Part shown: piece after piece, positions 8,256-16,976 of the stretch
Layout of the letters: each line of letters opens with the position of its first letter
Numbering within the stretch: position 1 is the stretch's first letter
Assembly (NCBI RefSeq): GCF_003264115.1
Contig: NZ_CP021912.1
Location: 3,083,001 to 3,147,000, forward strand
Source: Erythrobacter sp. KY5
GTDB taxonomy: Bacteria > Pseudomonadota > Alphaproteobacteria > Sphingomonadales > Sphingomonadaceae
DNA: 64,000 nt
Direction: 5' to 3'
Notes under the pieces: model-generated
The model's database searches: none
What the model was told of the DNA's origin: nothing
Seen by the model: the letters and a program-made list of their open reading frames with translations, nothing else
Translations under genes and position numbers: made by a program

Positions 8256-9410
8256 ATGAATCCAATCCGCGAAGCTGCACTCTTTGGCGCATGCCTGATC
8301 GCTTTGACTTGCGCGCCCGTGGCGGCGGCACAAGAAGCTGGCGCCATGTATGCCTCAGGTCAGCCTGAAGAAGCGCGCGCCGATCCCTTTGCCATTTTTG
8401 TGCCCACCAACGATCCGATCCGTCACCGGATCGATTACGAGATCTGGGATTTCGCGCTCAAGAATATCGTGATTTCGATGGGGCCTTCCACCCGGTCGCG
8501 GCCCTATGCGGAAACTCCGCCGATGGGCACGCGCGTCCGTCAGGGGCACAATTCGCGATACCGGCTCGAAGGCTCGATGGTTTCGTTCTCCAGCTTTCAG
8601 ACCGAGACCATCGAAAGCTTTGCCGAATATCGCCGCGACCTCGAAAGCGTCGGCGACAAGCTCGACATCTCCTCCCTGCCGCGCAACGAACAACTCGCCT
8701 TCTGGATCAACCTCCACAATGTCGCATTGATGGAGAAGATTGCGGCGGAATGGCCCGTGCGCCAGCCACACCGGATCGAGGTGGACGGTGTGCTGCTCGA
8801 CAGCGCGAAGTTCATCACGGTTGCGGGCGTCCCGATGAGCCTCAAGGACATTCGCGAGCGGATAGTCTTCGCCAACTGGAAGAGCCCGAAAGTCATCTAC
8901 GGCTTCTGGCGCGGCGAAATCGGTGGGCCGGCGCTTGAGCGCATGGCCTATACCGGCAACAATGTCGGATCGCTTCTGGACCTGGCGGCAGAAGATTTCG
9001 TGAACTCGCTGCGCGGCACGCAGAAACGCGGCGACCAACTCGACGTCTCGCGGCTCTACACCGAAGCAGCGCCCTTCTATTTCCCCGATTTCGAGAATGA
9101 CCTGCGTGCGCATCTGGCCGAATACGCCAATGAGGAAGTCGCGGAAATCCTCGCCGAGACGGGCATGGTGCGCGCCTCCATCGCGGAGCAGGATATCGCC
9201 GATCTGTCAGGCGGATCGCGCGGGGCAAACTATCTTAACGGCTCATCCAGTGGCAGCCGCCCCGGCATTCCACCGGGTGCGGCGCTTCTGCTGGTCCAGC
9301 GAGAGCGAAAGCTTGAGGTGCTGCGCCGCGAGGAAGTGCCGACAGGCCGCGTGATCTTTTCGAACATAGACTTGCCGGGCGACCCGCCGAACAAGAACGC
9401 GGTCGAATAG
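8256..9410 (+). CDS. Exported DUF547 protein, copy 3 of 4
   Basis: 384 residues, the closest relative of copy 2 by motif: NEQLAFWINLHNVALMEKI, FANWKSPKVIYGFWRGEIGG, DFVNSLRGTQKRGDQLDVS and the same terminal FSNIDLPGDPPNKNAVE. The signal peptide contains the only two cysteines (FGACLIALTCAPVAAAQ), so the mature protein has none. It is the second gene of an operon with copy 2. No terminator with a T-run is obvious behind it; only a weak hairpin near 9417-9441. Confidence 0.88.
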   Translation: MNPIREAALFGACLIALTCAPVAAAQEAGAMYASGQPEEARADPFAIFVPTNDPIRHRIDYEIWDFALKNIVISMGPSTRSRPYAETPPMGTRVRQGHNSRYRLEGSMVSFSSFQTETIESFAEYRRDLESVGDKLDISSLPRNEQLAFWINLHNVALMEKIAAEWPVRQPHRIEVDGVLLDSAKFITVAGVPMSLKDIRERIVFANWKSPKVIYGFWRGEIGGPALERMAYTGNNVGSLLDLAAEDFVNSLRGTQKRGDQLDVSRLYTEAAPFYFPDFENDLRAHLAEYANEEVAEILAETGMVRASIAEQDIADLSGGSRGANYLNGSSSGSRPGIPPGAALLLVQRERKLEVLRREEVPTGRVIFSNIDLPGDPPNKNAVE

Positions 9411-9521
9411 CTCCACTAGGTCATATGCCTGATGGCCTAGGCTGCTCGCGTTCAGCGCGAGTCCATCAATTAAGGGTAAACTCCTGATTCTCGGACGTAT
9501 TTTGTCAGGTGGAGGCATTAA

Positions 9522-10715
9522 ATGATCAAGTCCCCGCAACTTCGTTTCGCCGCAGCTTTGACTGCTTCAGCGGGGCTTGTCGCGCCGCTTGCCGCTGAAA
9601 GTCCGGCAGCGGTCGCTCCAGCGCAATCTCAGGCAGGCAGCAGCACGGCTAGGGTCGACACGGCGCTTACCCGTTTCGCCCCGCAAGCCGATCGCCGCGA
9701 ACATCGCATCGACTATGAACACTGGGACGAGGCGCTGGCATGGATGGTCGTTCCAATGGGGCCGTCCGTGCGCCAAGGTGCACCCCGGGTCAATCCGACC
9801 ACAGGGACCCGGCGGATCTATGGTCACGAATCGCGCTTTCGTCTTGAAGGCAACCGTGTCGCATTCTCGTTCCTCAATGACGAGATACTGACCGGGATAA
9901 GTGATTATCGCGCAGCGCTTGAACGCGTGGGGTCCGACCTCGATCTCACCGCGATCCCGCGCAATGAACAGCTGGCCTTCTGGCTGAACCTCCACAACGT
10001 TGCCGTCGTAGAGGCGCTGGCGAAAGAATATCCGCTGAGCGAGCTCGATGCCTCGATTGATGACGCCAAGTTGGTGACAGTCGCAGGCGTGTCGCTTTCG
10101 CCGCGCGAGATTCGCGAAGGCATCGTGTATCCAAACTGGCGCGATCCGAAAGTCATCTACGGCTTCTGGCGCGGAGCGATCGGCGGTCCCTCGATCCAGC
10201 GGATCGCCTTTACCGGCGACAATGTGGACGCCCTGCTTTCGCTGTCAGCCGAGGAATTCGTGAATTCGCTGCGCGGTGTCGAACGCTGGGGCGGTGCGCT
10301 GCGGGTCAGCCCGATCTATCAGGAGGCGGAGCCGTTCTATTTCAGCGAGAATGACAGCCTGCGCGCGCACCTGTCGCAATATGGGCGCGAGGACGTGCGA
10401 GAGCTGGTCTCTGAGACGCAACAGGTCGCTTACACGGATCTGGAAACCGATATTGCCGACCTGTCTCGCGGTGAGAAAGAGATGGTCTACTCACCGCTGC
10501 AGATCATCCAGTGCCGCGGGGCCTGCGATCCGAACACGATTGGGGTGTCTGCCGCCATTTCGGTCCGCAATCGCCCACATCTCGCGATCCAGCGTCTCAT
10601 GATTGAGCGTCAGTACAAGCTGGAACGGGCCGCGAAGCGGGGCATTCGCACCGGCATGGTAATCTATGGCAATGGCGAATATTCCGAAGGCGAAGCGCCG
10701 CCTGAAGTCGAATAG
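9522..10715 (+). CDS. Exported DUF547 protein, copy 4 of 4 (most divergent)
   Basis: 397 residues with signal peptide (about 1-24). The core is conserved (NEQLAFWLNLHNVAVVEAL, PNWRDPKVIYGFWRGAIGG, EFVNSLRGVERWG), but the copy has drifted. It alone carries a two-cysteine insertion, CRGAC, near residue 330, and it ends YGNGEYSEGEAPPEVE instead of the shared tail. A strong ribosome-binding site (GGTGGAGG) precedes ATG 9522. A 111-base gap from copy 3 suggests its own promoter. The Cys pair could form a disulfide in the periplasm. Confidence 0.87.
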   Translation: MIKSPQLRFAAALTASAGLVAPLAAESPAAVAPAQSQAGSSTARVDTALTRFAPQADRREHRIDYEHWDEALAWMVVPMGPSVRQGAPRVNPTTGTRRIYGHESRFRLEGNRVAFSFLNDEILTGISDYRAALERVGSDLDLTAIPRNEQLAFWLNLHNVAVVEALAKEYPLSELDASIDDAKLVTVAGVSLSPREIREGIVYPNWRDPKVIYGFWRGAIGGPSIQRIAFTGDNVDALLSLSAEEFVNSLRGVERWGGALRVSPIYQEAEPFYFSENDSLRAHLSQYGREDVRELVSETQQVAYTDLETDIADLSRGEKEMVYSPLQIIQCRGACDPNTIGVSAAISVRNRPHLAIQRLMIERQYKLERAAKRGIRTGMVIYGNGEYSEGEAPPEVE

Positions 10716-10965
10716 GCCTCGACAAGAACCCTGCGCCCCCGCGCGATGTGACACGCATGGCAAAGGGGCGCTGGTTTTGCCCACATCATACTAGACAATG
10801 CGACCTTCAAACCGGTTGCAAGCGCAACCAGTGCGCGATAATTCCTGAGCCAACAGGCGAAGGGGAGAGGCGCTTCTGCGGAGGTTAGAAGCGGGCGCCC
10901 CGTTCGTCCTGCCAATCGGCTCCTGCCTTCCTGGGAGCGTTATTCAGGAAGGACGACGCGTTCCC

Positions 10966-12282
10966 ATGACCGACGCCATTGACGCAACCGACACCCCCAC
11001 TCCGCGCCGCAAGCCCAAGCCCGAGCGCACCGAGATCGCGGGCCGCCCGCTCAAACCCTCCACGCTGATGATGGGCCACGGCTATGATCCCGAGCTTTCC
11101 GAAGGCTCGCTCAAGGCTCCGATCTTTCTCACCTCCACCTTTGCTTTCCCAAGCGCGGCGGATGGCAAGCGTCACTTCGAAGGCATCACGGGAAAGCGGC
11201 CGGGCGGAGCGGAAGGGCTTGTCTATTCGCGCTTTAACGGCCCGAACCAGGAAATCCTCGAAGACCGGCTCGCGATCTGGGACGGCGCGGAGGATGCGCT
11301 GACCTTCTCCAGCGGGATGACCGCGATCTGCATCCTGATGATGGCATATGTGAGCCAGGGCGACGTGATCGTCCATTCCGGCCCGCTTTATGCCGCATCC
11401 GAGGGTTTCGTCGCGAAAGTGCTCTCCAAGTTCGGCGTCACCTATATCGACTTTCCAGCAGGGGCGGGCCGCGAAGAGCTGGACGAGGTGCTTGAGCGCG
11501 CCAAGAAGCAGGCGAGTGAAAACGGGGGCAAGGTTGCGATGATCTACCTTGAAAGCCCGGGCAACCCTACCAATGCGCTGGTCGATATCGAGGCGGTAAA
11601 GGCCGCGCGCGATGCTTCGCTCGACTGGTCGTGCCCGATCGCGATCGACAATACGTTCCTCGGGCCGCTGTGGCAGCGCCCGCTGGACCATGGCGCAGAC
11701 ATCGTCGCCTATTCGCTGACCAAGTATGTGGGCGGGCATTCCGATCTGGTCGCGGGCTCTATTGCCGGCGCGCAGAAGTGGATGGACCCGGTGCGCGCGC
11801 TGCGCAACACGATGGGCGGCATCGTCGATCCCAACACCGCGTGGATGCTGCTGCGAAGCCTTGAAACGGTCGAATTGCGCATGCAGCGCGCCGGCGAAAA
11901 CGCGGCCAAGGTCTGCGCTTTCCTCAAGCAACATCCGAAGGTCGAGGGGCTCGGCTATCTCGGCATGATCGAGGATAAGCGCCAGCAGGACATCTATGAC
12001 CGCCATTGCCTCGGCGCTGGTTCGACCTTCAGCGTTTTCCTGAAAGGCGGCGAGGCCGAATGCTTCCGCTTCCTCGATAGCCTCACCATTGCCAAGCTCG
12101 CGGTCAGCCTCGGCGGGACAGAGACGCTGGCGAGCCATCCCGCTTCGATGACCCACCTGTCGGTTCCACATGCGCGGCGCCAGATGCTCGGCATTTCGGA
12201 CAGTCTGGTGCGCATCAGCATCGGGATCGAGGATGCAGACGACCTTATCGCCGACTTCGAACAGGCGCTGGACTGCGTCTGA
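10966..12282 (+). CDS. PLP-dependent Cys/Met metabolism enzyme (cystathionine gamma-synthase family)
   Basis: 438 residues, fold type I PLP enzyme. The Schiff-base lysine is Lys253 in YSLTKYVGGHSDLVAG. Other family marks are VYSRFNGPNQEILE, FSSGMTAI, ESPGNPTN, AIDNTF and SLGGTETLASHPASMTH. The reaction is gamma-replacement or gamma-elimination on homoserine esters or methionine; the exact choice cannot be decided from sequence. A proline-rich N-terminal extension of about 28 residues precedes the core. The 250-base leader contains a hairpin (CGCTTCT 10871-10877 with AGAAGCG 10887-10893) but no SAM riboswitch consensus that I could recognise. RBS AGGAAGGA lies upstream of ATG 10966. Confidence 0.88.
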   Translation: MTDAIDATDTPTPRRKPKPERTEIAGRPLKPSTLMMGHGYDPELSEGSLKAPIFLTSTFAFPSAADGKRHFEGITGKRPGGAEGLVYSRFNGPNQEILEDRLAIWDGAEDALTFSSGMTAICILMMAYVSQGDVIVHSGPLYAASEGFVAKVLSKFGVTYIDFPAGAGREELDEVLERAKKQASENGGKVAMIYLESPGNPTNALVDIEAVKAARDASLDWSCPIAIDNTFLGPLWQRPLDHGADIVAYSLTKYVGGHSDLVAGSIAGAQKWMDPVRALRNTMGGIVDPNTAWMLLRSLETVELRMQRAGENAAKVCAFLKQHPKVEGLGYLGMIEDKRQQDIYDRHCLGAGSTFSVFLKGGEAECFRFLDSLTIAKLAVSLGGTETLASHPASMTHLSVPHARRQMLGISDSLVRISIGIEDADDLIADFEQALDCV

Positions 12283-12324
12283 TCTTTCGGCCTAACTCTC
12301 GCCGCACAAAGCGAGAGGAATGCC

Positions 12325-13158
12325 ATGACCGACGAGAGAAAGCCCGTATGTCTGGTGCTGGGGGCAGGCGCTGGAATTGGCGGCAACACGGCAATACGCT
12401 TTGCCAAGGGCGGATATCACATCGTCCTTGCGCGCCGATCTGATGGGGACGGGCTGGCAAAGCTCGTCTCCGAGATCGAAGCGCAGGGCGGCTCGGCCAC
12501 CGGCACGCTTATCAACGCGGTCGAGGATGGCACGATCGAGCAATTGGTCGAGACGACCGAGCGCGATATCGGCCCGATCGCGGTTTGCCTGTTCAATCTC
12601 GGGGCGCAAATCGGCAATCGCGCGTTCTTCGATACCTCGCACAAGGCGTTCGAGCTTGGCTGGCGGATGACGAGCTATGCGCTGTTTCGTCTGGGACAGG
12701 CGATGCTTCCCGCGATGGTTGAGAGAGGCAGCGGCGTGCTGCTTGTCACGTCCGCGACCTCCGCCATGCGCGGCAATGCGGGCCAGCACAGCCACGCGGC
12801 GGCTATCGGCGGACGGCGCATGCTGTGCCAGTCACTCAACGCCGAATTCGCTCCTCAGGGCATCCATGTCGCGCATGTCGTGGTCGATGCGCCTGTCGAT
12901 GCGCCGGACACGCTGGGCCGGCTGCTTGGCGACAAATATGAGGCGTTCAAGGCGTCGAAGGGAGAAGACGGGATTGTCGACCCCGCCGCTCTCGCGGAGA
13001 CGTACTGGCATATCGCCCACCAACCACGCAGCTGCTGGAGCTTCGAGGTCGACGTGCGGCCCTGGACCGATGTGCCGTGGTGGAACGACAATCCGCCAGC
13101 CGCGATCACCACAAGCCCGCGCGATGGCAAGACCGCTTTTGGAGGCGAAAAGGACTAA
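12325..13158 (+). CDS. SDR-fold protein lacking the catalytic Tyr-Lys pair
   Basis: 277 residues with a Rossmann fold: nucleotide loop VLGAGAGIGGNTA near residue 10 and a central VTSATSAM strand. At the position of the usual YxxxK the sequence reads HAAAIGGRR, so both Tyr and Lys are replaced (by His and Ile). Classical short-chain dehydrogenase chemistry is therefore doubtful. It follows the PLP enzyme by 42 bases with a good GAGAGGAA site, and the two are likely co-transcribed. The C-terminus is long and Trp-rich (WSFEVDVRPWTDVPWWND). Alternatives are an atypical SDR using other residues or a binding protein. Confidence 0.8.
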   Translation: MTDERKPVCLVLGAGAGIGGNTAIRFAKGGYHIVLARRSDGDGLAKLVSEIEAQGGSATGTLINAVEDGTIEQLVETTERDIGPIAVCLFNLGAQIGNRAFFDTSHKAFELGWRMTSYALFRLGQAMLPAMVERGSGVLLVTSATSAMRGNAGQHSHAAAIGGRRMLCQSLNAEFAPQGIHVAHVVVDAPVDAPDTLGRLLGDKYEAFKASKGEDGIVDPAALAETYWHIAHQPRSCWSFEVDVRPWTDVPWWNDNPPAAITTSPRDGKTAFGGEKD

Positions 13159-13241
13159 GCTTCGATCAGGATTGCTCGTAGGCCTGCATTTTTCAGGTTG
13201 CGCCAGACTGCCCAGAGGCAGCGGCAGAAAACGCGTTCCTT

Positions 13242-13442
13242 CTATCGACCTGTTGAGACAGGAGAACCGCCCTCGCCAGGCCATCCCATATTGGACAGCC
13301 CGTTCTCAAATCGCCAGTCGGCCACCCTCTTCGCACGCGCTTCCATCAGCTCGATTGCGAGACTGCGCTCATGCAGCCAGCCAGAACGGTCGACCTTCAT
13401 GGCGGCAAGCTGTTGATCGAAAAGAAACTGGTTCATCGGCAT
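13242..13442 (-). CDS. Possible small protein, 66 residues, unknown
   Basis: A short frame with ordinary codon use: MPMNQFLFDQQLAAMKVDRS, then an amphipathic helix-like SLAIELMEARAKRVADWRFE, ending PGEGGSPVSTGR. An AAGGG nine bases before ATG 13442 could be its ribosome-binding site. No family was recognised. It fills most of an otherwise empty 350-base gap between the SDR gene and the cold-shock-like gene. It could also be a chance frame. Confidence 0.4.
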   Translation of the reverse strand: MPMNQFLFDQQLAAMKVDRSGWLHERSLAIELMEARAKRVADWRFENGLSNMGWPGEGGSPVSTGR

Positions 13443-13514
13443 CTCGGTGCACCCTTGCAAGAGAGAAGGAAGCGTGAGCCGGGAGGATGATTGCCCCCCG
13501 GCCCTGCGTTGTTG

Positions 13515-13769
13515 TCAGCCCTGCTGTTTGCTGGCCTGATCCTTCTGGTTCTGGCCGTCGCCCTGCTGGTGTTGCAGGTTCACGGCGGACTTCTTCCCGC
13601 CATCGACTTCCTTCGTTTCGTAGCTGTAACGCTGATCGACCTTCGGGACCTGACCTTCCTGTTGAAGGTCGGCCTTCTTGAACCTGAGCACGTCGCCGCC
13701 ATTCTCTGCGGTGATCGAGCCTGCGCCCATGCTACTGTCGTAGCTCTTGATTTTGCCAAAGTGTGCCAT
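13515..13769 (-). CDS. Cold-shock-domain-like small protein
   Basis: 84 residues. The first 65 align by eye with CspA-type domains: FGKIKSYDSSMGAGSITAEN against GxVKWFNxxKGFGFIxxE, and the closing GGKKSAVNLQ against GKESAVNL. The aromatic RNP1 and RNP2 residues that stack on nucleic acid (KGFGFI, VFVH) are mostly missing here (MGAGSI, VLRFKK). RNA binding may be altered. The C-terminal tail is Gln-rich (QHQQGDGQNQKDQASKQQG). AAGGA lies 8 bases before the ATG. A canonical CspA lies at 59269. Confidence 0.75.
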   Translation of the reverse strand: MAHFGKIKSYDSSMGAGSITAENGGDVLRFKKADLQQEGQVPKVDQRYSYETKEVDGGKKSAVNLQHQQGDGQNQKDQASKQQG

Positions 13770-13996
13770 GTGTCATTCCTTCATACGAGTTTGCAGCGCG
13801 CCAGAATTGACCCGGCTGCGACTATGAGGCGGAACTGAAGGAAAGGGCTTTCGAAGTAGAAAGCGATCACCGTCGATTACGACTGGTAGCTGATTATTAG
13901 ATGGCCATGCCGGGCCATGAATACAACAGCCGCCATCGCTTTATATATTTGTGTGATTGAAGTCTGCGGCAAACGCTGGATTTCGGCTAGTGCAGG

Positions 13997-14530
13997 CTAA
14001 CCTTTCCATTCCCGCCGTTCTTCGGCAGCGCGCAGGACTTCGTAGGCGACCTGGAGTTTCTGGAACTCGGCTGCCGCCTCTTCGTCGCCCGGTTTTACAT
14101 CGGGGTGCACGACTTTCGCCTTGGTGCGATACGCCTTCTTGATAGCCGCAAAATCGGCGTCGGCTTCAAGCTCCAGCACGTCGAGCGCGCGCATCTCATC
14201 TGCCGAGCGCGACCCATCGCCTGATCCGGTCCAGCCGTAATGCGAAGCCTCGGCATATCCGGCACTTTCGGCGCGTTCGGCCTTTGCGCGTTCTTCTTTC
14301 TGCTCTTTGTCGAGACCCTCGAAATAGTCCCAGCCCTTGTTGTATTCGGCGGCGTGTTGCTGACAGAAATACCAGCGATCCGGGCTGTTGGGTGATTTGG
14401 GCGCAGGGCAATTGCCCGGCTCATCGCAACCGTGACGGTCGCAGATGCGCACATTGGTCGTCTCGCGCGAAGAGCCGTAGCCACGCCAGCGCGGAAAACC
14501 CCAGTCGTTGGAACGCCGTGCCTTAGGCAT
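13997..14530 (-). CDS. J-domain protein (DnaJ-like co-chaperone)
   Basis: 177 residues with the J domain at the C-terminus (about 112-172): ALDVLELEADADFAAIKKAY, then VHPDVKPGD with the HPD motif that stimulates DnaK ATPase. The N-terminal half has a Cys/His cluster (CDRHGCDEPGNCPAP and CQQHAAEYN) that could bind zinc. There is no G/F region and no DnaJ substrate domain, so it is a small specialised type III co-chaperone. Proteins of this layout are common in sphingomonads. Monocistronic. Confidence 0.88.
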   Translation of the reverse strand: MPKARRSNDWGFPRWRGYGSSRETTNVRICDRHGCDEPGNCPAPKSPNSPDRWYFCQQHAAEYNKGWDYFEGLDKEQKEERAKAERAESAGYAEASHYGWTGSGDGSRSADEMRALDVLELEADADFAAIKKAYRTKAKVVHPDVKPGDEEAAAEFQKLQVAYEVLRAAEERREWKG

Positions 14531-14712
14531 GGCAGTGCGCAGTGGGGCTGTGGCCGGCGGGGCTGATGCAGTTGGTCGGATAAATCACGCGCCTAACCTA
14601 GGGTCGGTGGCGCGGATTGGAAAGGTGTGGAACCAGTTGCGATGTGAAATGTTGCATTGCAACTAATACTTCACACTTTCGTCGCATTGCGCGGCAGCAC
14701 GATCAGGACCTG

Positions 14713-14865
14713 ATGAGCCAACAATTGACCATATCCAGTCTGTTTTCAGCGCTCGCGCTGGTCTGCCTCGCGCTAGTCGCGCGGGTCGGAGCGGACCGTG
14801 ACGTGCAGATCGGCACTACAGGCCCCGTCGCTCAGGTCATTTCAAGCAGCAACGGCGCGAAGTAG
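14713..14865 (+). CDS. Small single-span membrane protein, unknown
   Basis: 50 residues starting at ATG 14713 (MSQQLTISSLFSALALVCLA), with one hydrophobic segment (about 6-28) and a short polar tail DVQIGTTGPVAQVISSSNG. An AGGA lies just upstream. The frame is open further 5' but that part is Cys-rich and does not look like protein. No family recognised. It is divergent from the J-domain gene and converges on pal. Confidence 0.5.
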   Translation: MSQQLTISSLFSALALVCLALVARVGADRDVQIGTTGPVAQVISSSNGAK

Positions 14866-14887
14866 ACGCTCCAGCGCACAAGCGAAC

Positions 14888-14917
14888 GCCCGCCCCTCCC
14901 TGCCGGGAGAGACGGGC
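14888..14917 (-). terminator. Hairpin behind pal, possible terminator of the tol-pal operon
   Basis: Arms GCCCGCCCCTCCC and GGGAGAGACGGGC (13 positions, a few wobble or mismatched) around TGCC. It sits directly after pal on the minus strand. No clear T-run follows, so termination strength is uncertain. Confidence 0.45.
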
Positions 14918-14939
14918 GCGCATCGTTTTGTAATCGCGA

Positions 14940-15467
14940 TCAGTTGATGATGATGCTCGCAGCGCGGCGGTTCTGCGACCATGCCTCGGGGCTGGAAGCG
15001 AGCGCGACCGGGCGCTCCTTGCCGTAGCTGACAGTGCGGATGCGGTTTGGCGAAACCCCAAGGCTGACCAGATAGTTCTTCGCTGCATTGGCGCGGCGCT
15101 CACCCAGAGCAAGGTTATATTCGCGCGTGCCGCGTTCGTCGCAGTGCCCTTCGATCGTGAAGGTCAGCTGCGGGAAACGGGCAAAATACTGCGCCTGCGC
15201 CTGAAGCGCGGCTGCATCGGTGCTGTCGATGTTGAAGCGGTCGGTGTCGAAATAGATCACGCTCGACGAGCCGACGGCGGACTCGAAATGCCCCTGTGTT
15301 CCGGGAACCGGGCCGGTGGGAGCGGTCGAAGCCGGTGCCGGGGTCGGCGTCGGGGTCGAAACCGGCGCGGGCGGCAATTCTTCGGGAGCCTTCTTGGCAC
15401 ACGCGCCCAGCGCAAGTGCGGAAGTCATCAGAGCGAGCGTGGCCGCTTTGGAAACGGAGAAAGTCAT
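14940..15467 (-). CDS. pal: Peptidoglycan-associated lipoprotein Pal
   Basis: 175 residues. A lipoprotein signal peptide ends in the lipobox LGAC (Cys23). A Pro/Thr linker (VSTPTPTPAPASTAPTGPVP) is followed by an OmpA-like domain, with the peptidoglycan-binding signature TIEGHCDERGTREYNLALG and ERRANAAKNYL. It anchors the outer membrane to the cell wall and pairs with TolB. It is the last gene of the ybgC-tolQRAB-pal operon; the TolB stop lies 83 bases upstream. Confidence 0.97.
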   Translation of the reverse strand: MTFSVSKAATLALMTSALALGACAKKAPEELPPAPVSTPTPTPAPASTAPTGPVPGTQGHFESAVGSSSVIYFDTDRFNIDSTDAAALQAQAQYFARFPQLTFTIEGHCDERGTREYNLALGERRANAAKNYLVSLGVSPNRIRTVSYGKERPVALASSPEAWSQNRRAASIIIN

Positions 15468-15550
15468 AAATTTGCTCTCCTATCTTGGAGCCGGTCAGCA
15501 ATGCGCACCGGGCAGGTTTAACCTTGTAAGTTCGTGGGGGTAAAACGCAA

Positions 15551-16972
15551 TCAGGGACGAATGGGTCCCCATGCTGGGTCCGATGCATCGACCGGCGTCG
15601 GCAATCTCCTTTCGTTGCGGCCGGTGAGGTCGACCTGCCACAGCGAGGAACGACCGGCATCGCGGGTGGTCCGGAAAAACTGGATGATCCGGCCATTTGG
15701 CGCCCAGGTGGGGGCCTCGTCCTGCCAGCCGTTTGTAAGGACGCGCAAGGACCCTCCCGATGGGGTCATGACGGCGACGTTGAAATCGCCTGCAATGCGC
15801 GTGAAGGCGATCTGGTCGCCGCGCGGGCTCCATTCAGGCGTGGCGCAGCGCCCGCCGAAGAAGGTGATGCGGCGCTGGTTCGAACCGTCCGCATCCATGA
15901 TGTAGCATTGCTGCGTTCCCGAACGGTCGCTTTCGAACACGATCCGGCGACCATCGGGCGAGTACGATCCTCCGATGTCGATACCGGGCGTATTGGTCAG
16001 CCGCTCGCTTCTCCCACCGGTTACTGGCACGCGGTAGATGTCGGTGTTGCCCGCAACGGCCATCGAATAGAGGATATGGCGACCATCAGGCGACCAGCGC
16101 GGCGCAAGCGTCGGGTTCTGGTTCTCCGTCACCAGCGTCTGCTGGCCGCTGCCGATGTCATAGACATAGATGCGCGGGTTTCCGTCGACATAGGACAGGT
16201 AGAGGATCTTCGAATAGTCGGGCGAATAGCGCGGGGTGAGCGCGGTTGCGCTGCCGAGGGTGAGGAAGCGGTGGTTCGCGCCGTCCGAATCCATCACTGC
16301 GAGGCGCTTGACCCGGTTATCCTTGGGCCCGGTTTCCGCGATATAGGCGATGCGGCTGTCGAAGAACGGGCTCTCTCCGGTCAGGCGCGCATAGATGAGG
16401 TCGGAGCATTTGTGCGCCGCGCGCCGCCAGTCTGCCGGGCGCACCACCCAGCCTTCGCGGATCAGCTCGTCCTGAAGCGCGACGTCGTAGAGATAGCAGC
16501 CGACCACCAGGCGATCATCGCCGCGCGCGCGGACATAGCCATGCACCAGCATCTCCGCCCCGCGCCCGGTCCAGCTCGACCAGCTGGGCGCGGTAATCTG
16601 CTGAAAGCGCGGCTCGGGCAAGCTGTCGGGACCGGTCGGCTTGAACAGGCCATTGTTGCGCAGATTTGCCGTGATGACCCGCGCAATCTCGCGGCCCAGC
16701 GCCGCGGTGCCGTCGCTGTTCGCAGGGGTCGGGCGGTCTGCATCGGTAGCGAAGGAGGGAATCGCGATGCCAAGGTCCTGCCAGTCGCTTTCGTCAGTGA
16801 CCGTACCGCGCAGCGGGCCAAGCTCTTCGCCATCGTCGCCCTCGATCGCGATATCTTCGACCTCACCGCCTTCACCAAGCGGTTCGCCAAGGTCCTGATT
16901 CTGAGCGGTCGTTATCGACGCGGACGTGGCCATGAGGCCAGCGATGAGGGTGACGAAAATCTTGGTCTTCAT
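15551..16972 (-). CDS. tolB: Tol-Pal system protein TolB
   Basis: 473 residues, periplasmic. Signal peptide MKTKIFVTLIAGLMATSASI is followed by an acidic, low-complexity spacer (about 25-55), the N-terminal alpha/beta domain and a six-bladed beta-propeller with repeated blades such as TPRYSPDYSKILYLSY, APRWSPDGRHILYSM, GGSYSPDGRRIVFESD and TPEWSPRGDQIAFTR. It links Pal to TolA during outer-membrane constriction. ATG 16972 gives the signal peptide; the open frame to 17056 overlaps tolA. The acidic spacer after the signal is longer than in enterobacterial TolB. Confidence 0.97.
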   Translation of the reverse strand: MKTKIFVTLIAGLMATSASITTAQNQDLGEPLGEGGEVEDIAIEGDDGEELGPLRGTVTDESDWQDLGIAIPSFATDADRPTPANSDGTAALGREIARVITANLRNNGLFKPTGPDSLPEPRFQQITAPSWSSWTGRGAEMLVHGYVRARGDDRLVVGCYLYDVALQDELIREGWVVRPADWRRAAHKCSDLIYARLTGESPFFDSRIAYIAETGPKDNRVKRLAVMDSDGANHRFLTLGSATALTPRYSPDYSKILYLSYVDGNPRIYVYDIGSGQQTLVTENQNPTLAPRWSPDGRHILYSMAVAGNTDIYRVPVTGGRSERLTNTPGIDIGGSYSPDGRRIVFESDRSGTQQCYIMDADGSNQRRITFFGGRCATPEWSPRGDQIAFTRIAGDFNVAVMTPSGGSLRVLTNGWQDEAPTWAPNGRIIQFFRTTRDAGRSSLWQVDLTGRNERRLPTPVDASDPAWGPIRP

Positions 16973-16976
16973 GGGG

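Noticed and set aside
10716-10965. Possible SAM riboswitch before the PLP sulfur-metabolism gene
   Set aside because: I could not find the SAM-I, SAM-II or SAM-IV/V consensus blocks; only a plain hairpin at 10871-10893 is seen.
10885-12171. A 428-codon open frame on the minus strand
   Set aside because: Antisense of the PLP enzyme gene with no recognisable fold.
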